NCBI GenBank assembly: GCA_002353975.1 | Contig: DEKQ01000163.1 | Location: 17,804 to 33,013 of the forward strand | Length of the DNA: 15,210 bases | DNA from: Prevotellaceae bacterium UBA2718 | GTDB lineage: Bacteria; Bacteroidota; Bacteroidia; Bacteroidales; Bacteroidaceae | Direction: 5' to 3' | Shown: positions 7,468-13,488 of the stretch, one piece after another | How the letters are laid out: each line of letters opens with the position of its first letter | Position numbering within the stretch: the stretch's first letter is position 1 | The notes under the pieces: generated by a model | Told to the model about the DNA's origin: nothing | The model's database searches: none | What the model saw: the letters and a program-made list of their open reading frames with translations, nothing else | Position numbers and translations under genes: made by a program

Positions 7468-7471
7468 TTAT
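7459..7471. promoter_or_regulatory. putative operator palindrome, best copy
   Basis: GTAAACTGTTTAT is nearly a perfect 13-bp palindrome, GTAAAC-N-GTTTAC with one end mismatch. It overlaps the DUF4861 stop codon. Two weaker copies, GTAAACCGTTTGT, lie at 7385-7397 and 7416-7428. The binding protein, if any, is unknown and no regulator gene is in the window. Confidence 0.35.
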
Positions 7472-8727
7472 TCCCTATACTTAATTACCTCAGTCTTTAT
7501 TACCACAATGTTTGCGGGCGACTGTAGTTCCTTTTTCCACTCCTTCAGGTATTCAAACCATTCGTCTTGGCCCTTGAAGCCGAAGGTCTCGATGTGGCAT
7601 GTGGAGGTAAACCAGTAGCGCATGAAGTCTGTCGTTGTGCCTACCAGCTCCACATAAGCCTGATCAGGCAGGTGCTCCTTGCCGTTGGTGAAGTGTGAAT
7701 CACCCTTGTAATACTCTTTCGGGATGTATATTCCCAGCCCCACCGTTATGGTGTCATACACCTTCGGATTGTTGCCGGCACATGCTCTGCCCCAGCATCC
7801 GCGCAGACCAGCTTTGTCCGTATATTCCTGCGAGCCCTCAACGATATCCACGATTCCGGTTGACAGCGGTACGTCGGCAACGGTGCGGGAGAACTGTACC
7901 TGTGTCTCCACGTCGCGATGTCCCATATACAGTATGTATCTCGTCCTGACATCTACGGGTTTGCATCCCTCATACGGGCGCCACCCCTTGTTTGTTATGT
8001 CAAGCACGGTGCGCACGGGTCCCTGGCACACCACTGTCTGGGTGTGGTTGCGGGAGTTCTGGAACATCACATTCTTCGTGCCATCCCATCCGTGCAGTGC
8101 TCCGCATCCGTATGTAGAGCCGGTATAGAGCACATCCTCGCCATAACCCTTGTCGCGCTGTTCCTGCGTGGTATAGAAGCCAGTCTCGGCTACGTCGGCC
8201 TTCAGCAGACGGTGTCCGTAGTAGTCTATGGACTGACGGTGGTCGGCATATACGCGAAATCCCACCATATCGTTCTCCATAACAGCGCCGTGAGGATAGA
8301 TGTAGTTATAGGGATTGGTCGTTGCAGGCCATGTGACGGAGCATACTTGCTGGTGCTTCTGCACCTTTGCGCTCTTGTCGCGGTCGCGCAATCCCACGTA
8401 GCCGTATGTCGATGGCTCATACTTCCGTGGTTCGCCGTCGGTGGAAAGCGTTACGGTGAATGTCTGCTTCTCCTTCTTCTGCATGTCGGTGAGGAATGAC
8501 AATTCGTCAAAAAGTCCGTCGTCATCCATGTCATCCAGCTGGCATGGCACCTCTTTTCCGTTCAATGTCACCAATGCACTCGCCGTTGTACCATCCACAC
8601 TCACTACCACCGGCACGGCATGGCGTGCCGTCTGCGCGGTGTTAGTTACGTTAACGGTAAGTGTCGTCTCTGCTGCCATTGCGCTGACAGCCGCGAATGA
8701 AGCAAGTATGGTCAGTAGTTTTCTCAT
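7468..8727 (-). CDS. secreted DUF4861 family protein
   Basis: I recognise this as a DUF4861-type protein of Bacteroidetes: 419 residues and of unknown biochemical role. A type I signal peptide is visible (MRKLLTILASFAAVSAMA followed by AE), so it should act in the periplasm or at the surface. The N-terminal part looks like a beta-sandwich (about 20-100) and contains a Ca-loop-like D66-x-D68-x-D70-G71 followed by FDELSF. The central part is rich in Tyr, Gly, His and Arg (YIYPHGAV, RVYADHRQSIDYYG, GWDGTKN), as in carbohydrate-active beta proteins. It is the first gene of the block with the IIC permease and kduI, so a role in handling uronate-containing oligosaccharides is plausible but unproven. 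Start ATG at 8727 gives the signal peptide directly. It follows folK by 51 bases with no visible promoter or terminator. Confidence 0.85.
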   Translation of the reverse strand: MRKLLTILASFAAVSAMAAETTLTVNVTNTAQTARHAVPVVVSVDGTTASALVTLNGKEVPCQLDDMDDDGLFDELSFLTDMQKKEKQTFTVTLSTDGEPRKYEPSTYGYVGLRDRDKSAKVQKHQQVCSVTWPATTNPYNYIYPHGAVMENDMVGFRVYADHRQSIDYYGHRLLKADVAETGFYTTQEQRDKGYGEDVLYTGSTYGCGALHGWDGTKNVMFQNSRNHTQTVVCQGPVRTVLDITNKGWRPYEGCKPVDVRTRYILYMGHRDVETQVQFSRTVADVPLSTGIVDIVEGSQEYTDKAGLRGCWGRACAGNNPKVYDTITVGLGIYIPKEYYKGDSHFTNGKEHLPDQAYVELVGTTTDFMRYWFTSTCHIETFGFKGQDEWFEYLKEWKKELQSPANIVVIKTEVIKYRE

Positions 8728-8778
8728 CCTTCTCTTATGTCTGGTTGTTTGTTGGGTCTGTTGTTATGGCGTTTAGGG

Positions 8779-9267
8779 TTACTTGGCGTCTGCCTCAGAG
8801 AGACCGACAACGCGACACTCGCAGGTGGATTGGCCGTTGGTCAGCTGTCTCAGCGGTGTCATTACGAAGTCCCTCTGCTGCATCAGCGGGTGCGGTATCT
8901 TCAGGTCGGGCTCGTCGATAGTCAGGTCATCATACAGCAGTATGTCGATGTCGATGATGCGGTCCTGATAACGGGCCTTGCCGTTACGGTATGATGTCTT
9001 CTCCGTCCGCCCCATGTGGCGCTCAATCTGCTGTGTGGCAGAGAGCAAATCATGCGGTTTCATCGTTGTCTCAATGCATATCACCGCATTGGCGAAGGCG
9101 TTGTCAGACTGAAATCCCCACGGCTCTGTACGGTAGATGTCCGACTGTTGCTTTATCTCCCCGATACGCTCTGCCACCAGTCTGCATGCAGTATGGATGT
9201 TTTCCTCTGCATCGCCCAGGTTTGACCCTAAGCCCAAATAGGCGGTATGTAGCGCCTCGTCAGTCAT
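8779..9267 (-). CDS. folK: 6-hydroxymethyl-7,8-dihydropterin pyrophosphokinase
   Basis: Transfers pyrophosphate from ATP to 6-hydroxymethyl-7,8-dihydropterin in folate synthesis, in the cytosol. The 162-residue length is normal for HPPK. The N-terminal AYLGLGSNLGDAEENI, the segment YRTEPWGFQSDNAFANAV (about 45-62), and the signature RYQDRIIDIDILLYDD (about 99-114, with the metal-binding Asp pair in DID) are all present, followed by IPHPLMQQRDFVMTPL. The ATG at 9267 overlaps the queA TGA (9260-9262) by 8 bases, so translation is likely coupled. Confidence 0.96.
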   Translation of the reverse strand: MTDEALHTAYLGLGSNLGDAEENIHTACRLVAERIGEIKQQSDIYRTEPWGFQSDNAFANAVICIETTMKPHDLLSATQQIERHMGRTEKTSYRNGKARYQDRIIDIDILLYDDLTIDEPDLKIPHPLMQQRDFVMTPLRQLTNGQSTCECRVVGLSEADAK

Positions 9268-10456
9268 TCAGTATGAGCATCACGTCGCCGAAACATCCCA
9301 CTTTGAAGCCTGCCTTCAGAGCTTGCTTGTATGCTTCCATCACATTCTCATATCCTCCGAAGGCGCATGTCAGCATCAGCATGGTGGACTGAGGGTGGTA
9401 GAGGTTCACGAGCAGGCTGTCGGCAGAGTTGAAATCGTATGGCGGGAAGATGAACTTGTTTGTCCATCCCTCATATTCCTTTATATATCCGTCTGTGCCC
9501 ACGCAGGTCTCCAGGCCCTTCATCACTGAGGCACCGATGGCGCACACGTGGTGTCCATCGCGCTTTGTGTTGTTAAAGACGTCACAGAGTTCCTTGTTTA
9601 TGTACATCTGCTCTGAGTCCATCTTGTGCTTTGACAGGTCCTCCACCTCTATCGGGTTGAAGTTTCCGAGGCTGCAATGCACCGTAGCGAAGCCTGTCTT
9701 AATGCCTGCTATCTCCAGACGCTTCATCATCTGGCGTGTGAAGTGCAGTCCTGTAGATGGTGCCGTCACTGCGCCCTCCACTTCTGCGAACACCGTCTGG
9801 AAGTCCTCAAAGTCATCTTCGGTCACGGGACGGTCGTTCGTTCCGTCCTTTCCGCGATGGTCTATGATGTATCGTGGCAGCGGTGCCTGTCCCAGACTGA
9901 AGAGTTCGCGCTTGAACTCCTCGTGCGGGCAGTCATAAAGGAAGCGGAGCGTACGGCCACGTGACGTGGTGTTATCCACCACCTCGGCCACCAGCGTTCC
10001 CTCTTCGTTGAAGAACAGCTTGTTGCCTATACGTATCTTTCTTGCCGGTTCCACCAGTACATCCCACAGACGCATCTCCTGGTTCAGCTCGCGAAGCAGG
10101 AATACCTCAATGCGGGCATCGGTCTTCTCCTTTGTGGCATACATACGAGCGGGGAAAACCTTCGTGTTGTTGAAGATGAAAGCATCATCCTCCTTGAAGT
10201 AGTCGAACAGGTCCAGCAGCGTCAGAGTCTGCTTCTTGCCGTCTTTATCCTTCAGCGCACGACCGCGTGAGTCGGTCTTGTAGAGCGTAATCTTCCCCGA
10301 TTTCTTGTGCAGCACCAACATGCGGCACTGGTCCGGGCGTTTAAGTGTGAAGACGGTATCTTCCCCTTTATCGTTCTTCACCACACGCTCCTCGCCGTGT
10401 GGGTAGAGGGCTACCTGTGAGCTGCTGAGGGGATAGTCAAACTGTGATAATTTCAT
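9260..10456 (-). CDS. queA: S-adenosylmethionine:tRNA ribosyltransferase-isomerase with enlarged N-terminal region
   Basis: QueA moves the ribosyl part of S-adenosylmethionine onto preQ1 at tRNA position 34, giving epoxyqueuosine. Family motifs are clear: MKLSQFDYPL at the start, FIFNNTKVFPAR (about 93-104), VEPARKIRIGNKL, TSRGRTLRFLYD, EGAVTAPSTGLHF, HKMDSEQM and EGWTNKFIFPPYDF. The protein has 398 residues, against about 350 for familiar homologues. The extra length is near the N-terminus: about 21-40 (ERVVKNDKGEDTVFTLKR) and about 58-78 (LYKTDSRGRALKDKDGKKQT), both charged and probably surface loops. APSTGLHF replaces the commoner APTAGLHF. The start fits the family. The gene follows truB by 43 bases and overlaps folK. 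Confidence 0.95.
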   Translation of the reverse strand: MKLSQFDYPLSSSQVALYPHGEERVVKNDKGEDTVFTLKRPDQCRMLVLHKKSGKITLYKTDSRGRALKDKDGKKQTLTLLDLFDYFKEDDAFIFNNTKVFPARMYATKEKTDARIEVFLLRELNQEMRLWDVLVEPARKIRIGNKLFFNEEGTLVAEVVDNTTSRGRTLRFLYDCPHEEFKRELFSLGQAPLPRYIIDHRGKDGTNDRPVTEDDFEDFQTVFAEVEGAVTAPSTGLHFTRQMMKRLEIAGIKTGFATVHCSLGNFNPIEVEDLSKHKMDSEQMYINKELCDVFNNTKRDGHHVCAIGASVMKGLETCVGTDGYIKEYEGWTNKFIFPPYDFNSADSLLVNLYHPQSTMLMLTCAFGGYENVMEAYKQALKAGFKVGCFGDVMLILND

Positions 10457-10499
10457 TATGTTTTTGTTTATTTCCTGTTTACTGTTTATCGAACTGCTC

Positions 10500-11189
10500 C
10501 TACTGCTTGTCGAGCCACTTCTGGAAATTGTCCAGCGTCACGCAGTCTTCTATTCTCACGTTGCCGGCGCGTGTGCGGCACAGCTGTGTGAGGTATGCTC
10601 CGCTGCCGAGTGCCCGTCCGATGTCGCGTGCCAGGGAGCGTATGTACGTTCCCTTGCCGCATACGACACGTATCTGAGCCTGCTTCTTCTCGTCGTCATA
10701 CCACAAAAGCTCCATTTCATCGATGCGGACGGGCTTCGGTTGCAGGGTGACGGACTGGTCTTGCCGCCTCAGCTCGTATGCCCGTTTGCCATCAACGTGA
10801 ACTGCGCTGTACGTCGGCGGCACCTGCATGATGTCTCCCTCGAACTGCTTCAGCACATCCCGAACGCCTTGCTCCGTGATGTGGTCCATGGGATAGGTCT
10901 GGTTCACCTCGTGCTCCATGTCGTAACTTGCCGTCGTGGCGCCAAACTGCAGCGTGGCCGTATATTCCTTCGTGTGCTGCTGCAGCTCCTGTATCTGCTT
11001 CGTACACTTGCCGGTGCAGAGTATCAAGACTCCGGTGGCAAGCGGATCCAGCGTTCCTGCATGTCCCGTCTTGACGCGCTTCACGCCTTCGCGCCGCGAG
11101 ATGCGCTTGCGCACAAAGGCCAGCGCGCCGAAGCTCGTCATGCCGTATGGCTTGTTGATGCCTATTATTTCGCCTTCCCTGAAATCCAT
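10500..11189 (-). CDS. truB: tRNA pseudouridine-55 synthase
   Basis: Makes pseudouridine 55 in the T-loop of tRNAs. The 229-residue protein starts MDFREGEIIGINKPYGMTSF and has the catalytic aspartate D48 in GHAGTLDPLATGVL, the same residue number as in E. coli. Further motifs are KEYTATLQFGATTASYD, QVPPTYSAVHVDGKRAYELRR and CGKGTYIRSLARDIG. At 229 residues it is at the short end of the family and appears to lack the C-terminal PUA-like extension found in longer versions. Its ATG directly abuts the uppP stop codon (TAAATG), which indicates coupling. Confidence 0.96.
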   Translation of the reverse strand: MDFREGEIIGINKPYGMTSFGALAFVRKRISRREGVKRVKTGHAGTLDPLATGVLILCTGKCTKQIQELQQHTKEYTATLQFGATTASYDMEHEVNQTYPMDHITEQGVRDVLKQFEGDIMQVPPTYSAVHVDGKRAYELRRQDQSVTLQPKPVRIDEMELLWYDDEKKQAQIRVVCGKGTYIRSLARDIGRALGSGAYLTQLCRTRAGNVRIEDCVTLDNFQKWLDKQ

Positions 11190-12065
11190 TTAGTCAACCA
11201 TTACCAATGAATGACCCGTGAGCAGCATGACGATAATGATGCCTCCCACTATGATGCGATATATGCCAAAGGCCTTGAAGCCATACTTTGACAGGAAATC
11301 GACAAACCATTTCATCGCCAGCAGCGCCACTACGAATGCTACGACGCAGCCTAAGAGCAGCATGGTGATATTATGCGGAGTGGCCCATGAGGCGTCGTCC
11401 TTCAGCAGGTCAAGCAGGTCAAGCAGCGTGGCACCAGCCATTGTGGGCACTGCCAGGAAGAATGAGAACTCCGCGGCGCGCCTGCGTGTCAGTCCCTGTG
11501 TCATGCCTCCGACGATGGTTGCCATAGAGCGTGACACTCCCGGTATTACCGAAATGCACTGGTAGAGACCTATGTTGAACGCCTTCTTCTCGTTCAGATT
11601 GGTTGCTTCGGAGCCTTTATTGAACAGCTTGTCGCAGTAAAGCATGAAGATACCGCCCACGACCAGCATCACTGCAACCACTTCGACGCTGTCAAGCAGC
11701 CAGTCAAGCAGTCCTGATTTCTTTGCCAGCAGTCCTATTACGACAGCAGGAACCACGCCAACTATCAGCAGCCAGTAGAAATTGAAGCGGTGCTTCAGCC
11801 TCTGAAATGCGTTGCTGCCAGCGGGTGCAGGGCTGTTGTCGAGCTGGAAGAAGCGCTTCCAATACAGGCATACCACCGACAGAATGGCCCCAAACTGGAT
11901 GATGAATGTAAATGCATGGACAAAGGCCCTGTCCGACTCACTGAGTGCATCGGGAGTAAGTCCTAAGAGATTTTGGGCAATAATCATGTGTCCCGTAGAG
12001 GATACGGGAAGGAACTCTGTCAGTCCCTCTACAATAGCAATAATTATCGTTTCTATCCAATCCAT
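11190..12065 (-). CDS. uppP: undecaprenyl-diphosphate phosphatase (BacA family)
   Basis: Integral membrane phosphatase that recycles undecaprenyl pyrophosphate to the lipid carrier used for peptidoglycan and surface polysaccharide; loss or excess affects bacitracin sensitivity in model species. The 291-residue protein has both catalytic signatures: EGLTEFLPVSSTGH (about 13-26) and PGVSRSMATIVGGM (about 175-188, Arg179). Several hydrophobic segments surround them. Its ATG is 6 bases after the stop of the DUF3098 gene, and its stop abuts truB. Confidence 0.96.
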   Translation of the reverse strand: MDWIETIIIAIVEGLTEFLPVSSTGHMIIAQNLLGLTPDALSESDRAFVHAFTFIIQFGAILSVVCLYWKRFFQLDNSPAPAGSNAFQRLKHRFNFYWLLIVGVVPAVVIGLLAKKSGLLDWLLDSVEVVAVMLVVGGIFMLYCDKLFNKGSEATNLNEKKAFNIGLYQCISVIPGVSRSMATIVGGMTQGLTRRRAAEFSFFLAVPTMAGATLLDLLDLLKDDASWATPHNITMLLLGCVVAFVVALLAMKWFVDFLSKYGFKAFGIYRIIVGGIIIVMLLTGHSLVMVD

Positions 12066-12071
12066 CCTGTC

Positions 12072-12299
12072 TTACTTCTTATCCTCCTTTGGACGGTACA
12101 TGATGCCGGCTATGATAGACACAAAACCCACGAGGCATATCATTGGCGCCACGCTGATGCGTGAGCCAGAGAATATCTCGGGGGCGAAACTCTTCTCAGT
12201 GCTTGATGCACCTGTCATCATGACAAAGCCGATGATGACGAGCACCATGCTCAGGCCTATCAGGATAAAATTAATCTTCTTGAATGCGAAATTATTCAT
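12072..12299 (-). CDS. DUF3098 small membrane protein
   Basis: This 75-residue protein has two membrane segments (about 10-28 and 50-68), a basic N-terminal start NNFAFKKINF, and a charged C-terminal end RPKEDKK. It matches the DUF3098 proteins of Bacteroidetes, which I recall lying between ftsX and uppP in many genomes. Function is unknown; the context suggests a cell-envelope or division role. The ATG at 12299 is preceded by a short A-rich leader. A near-match to a -7 box (TCAATTTG against TAnnTTTG, plus-strand 12316-12323) lies just upstream, but I cannot pair it with a good -33 element. Confidence 0.9.
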   Translation of the reverse strand: MNNFAFKKINFILIGLSMVLVIIGFVMMTGASSTEKSFAPEIFSGSRISVAPMICLVGFVSIIAGIMYRPKEDKK

Positions 12300-12335
12300 T
12301 GTCTTTTCTTTTAATCAAATTGAGAATTTAACGAA

Positions 12336-12373
12336 TTAATGGGACGAATGGGCGTTAATGGGGCGAATGGGCA
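12336..12373. repeat. 19-bp tandem duplication
   Basis: Two adjacent 19-base copies, 12336-12354 and 12355-12373, both of the form TTAATGGGRCGAATGGGCR. They differ at two positions only (12344/12363 and 12354/12373). They lie in the 139-base gap between ftsX and the DUF3098 gene. No function can be assigned. Confidence 0.9.
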
Positions 12374-12383
12374 CCATTGATTT

Positions 12384-12439
12384 TTCACTCTTCACTCTTC
12401 GCTTTTAATTCTTCACTCTTCACTTTTCACTCTTCACTT
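12384..12439. repeat. heptanucleotide tandem array (8 units of TTCACTC type)
   Basis: Eight consecutive heptamers in perfect register: TTCACTC, TTCACTC, TTCGCTT, TTAATTC, TTCACTC, TTCACTT, TTCACTC, TTCACTT. On the transcribed strand they read as GAGTGAA-type units. The last unit shares its final base with the ftsX stop codon, so the array begins the 3' untranslated spacer of ftsX. From memory, similar GAGTGAA/AAGTGAA strings occur between genes in Prevotella and Bacteroides. It may be a dispersed short-sequence repeat prone to slippage. Confidence 0.92.
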
Positions 12440-13311
12440 TATATCTTGTACAGTCTTCTTGTCGGCATGTTGAGGTAATGGTTCACTGAGAAGTACACAC
12501 ACACAGTGGATATCAGCAGTCCGAAGAGCAGCACCGCGCCGCCTGTGATTGCCAGCACCTGCCATGTCACGACTGTCTGCGTCTCGCTCTCGTAGGTGAA
12601 GAGCGCATAGACACAGCCTGCCAGCACCGCATCGGCAATGATGCCTGCCAGCAGTCCCTCAGCCACTGCCATCCCGATGAACGGACGGCGTATGAAGCTC
12701 CACGATGCTCCGACGAGCTTCATCGTGTTGATGGAGAAGCGTCGTGAGAAGATGCCGAGGCGCACCGTGTTGTTGATGAGCGAGAACGACACCACCATGA
12801 GCAGTACCGCTATCACCACCATCACCAGTGCCACCTTCTGCAGGTTGCGGTTCACGCTCTCCATCAGGTCCTTCTGATAGCTCACCTCAGACACGTGGTT
12901 GTAGGCCTTGATCTGCTTTCCTATCCACTTCAGCGAATCGCTGTTAGCGCAGCTGGCCTGAAGGTGTATCTCTGCCGACGGCACAAAGGGGTTCACCCCC
13001 AGAAATTCCGACGGGTCAGCGCCCAGCGCCTTCGTCTGTTCCTTCAGCGCCTGCTCGCTCGAGATATACTCCAGATGGGTGACGTAGGGCTTCGTCTGAA
13101 GCTTTCGGCACACTACGGCTGCCTCGCGGTCGGTGGTAGTGTCGTCAAACATTACAGTCACCGTGAGGTTTTCCTTAACATAGTCCGACAGGTTTTGTGC
13201 TGACAGACCTATCAGCACTACCAAACCCAGCAGGATGAGCACAAGCGACGTGCTGATGCACAGCGTCACCACCTGCAGCCCTCTGCCATTTCCTTTTCTT
13301 CTGCGTTTCAA
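12439..13311 (-). CDS. ftsX: cell-division permease-like protein FtsX
   Basis: FtsX is the membrane half of the FtsEX ABC-type complex, which activates cell-wall hydrolases at the septum. The 290-residue protein has the family layout: basic N-terminus, TM1 (about 12-36), a large extracytoplasmic domain (about 37-158), and three more membrane segments (about 160-180, 212-238, 250-274). The FtsX/MacB-type permease motif region SFSLINNTVRLGIFSRRFSINTMKLVGAS is recognisable. ftsE is not adjacent. The start is TTG at 13311: the frame is closed two codons further upstream by TAG, and the first internal ATG would remove TM1. It is the first gene of the minus-strand series, 18 bases or so from the inferred transcription start of the promoter at 13336-13367. 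Confidence 0.93.
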   Translation of the reverse strand: MKRRRKGNGRGLQVVTLCISTSLVLILLGLVVLIGLSAQNLSDYVKENLTVTVMFDDTTTDREAAVVCRKLQTKPYVTHLEYISSEQALKEQTKALGADPSEFLGVNPFVPSAEIHLQASCANSDSLKWIGKQIKAYNHVSEVSYQKDLMESVNRNLQKVALVMVVIAVLLMVVSFSLINNTVRLGIFSRRFSINTMKLVGASWSFIRRPFIGMAVAEGLLAGIIADAVLAGCVYALFTYESETQTVVTWQVLAITGGAVLLFGLLISTVCVYFSVNHYLNMPTRRLYKI

Positions 13312-13335
13312 TTTCTTCTACTACAAATTTTGCCA

Positions 13336-13367
13336 CAAAATTACAATTAAGTTTTGAGATATGCAAG
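13336..13367 (-). promoter_or_regulatory. Bacteroidetes-type promoter for ftsX and downstream genes
   Basis: On the minus strand, TAATTTTG (plus 13336-13343) matches the Bacteroidetes -7 consensus TAnnTTTG exactly. CTTG (plus 13364-13367), close to the -33 TTTG element, lies 20 bases upstream. This predicts transcription starting near 13329 and a leader of roughly 18 bases before the TTG start of ftsX. Confidence 0.65.
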
Positions 13368-13438
13368 AAAAAATAAGAATTAAGGCCTAAGAATGATGAT
13401 TTCAAAAGCATGTGCCACTGATAATGAGATAAAAGTAT

Positions 13439-13446
13439 TACTTTTG
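13439..13446 (+). promoter_or_regulatory. -7 box of the M6 protease promoter
   Basis: TACTTTTG matches TAnnTTTG exactly and lies 42 bases upstream of the ATG at 13489. No convincing TTTG -33 element is seen at the expected distance; the nearest are TGTG at 13411 and ACTG at 13417. The promoter is divergent from that of ftsX, with about 95 bases between the two -7 boxes. Confidence 0.5.
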
Positions 13447-13488
13447 CAGCGGTTAAAAAAACGCATTATTCGTAACCCTTAAGACTTT

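Noticed and set aside
8728..8778. Dedicated promoter for the DUF4861 gene
   Set aside because: No TTTG or TAnnTTTG pair is visible in the 51-base gap after folK, so none was annotated.
10458..11210. 250-codon plus-strand frame opposite truB
   Set aside because: It is antisense to truB with its catalytic GHAGTLDPLATG; the translation is a Leu/His/Arg-rich shadow.
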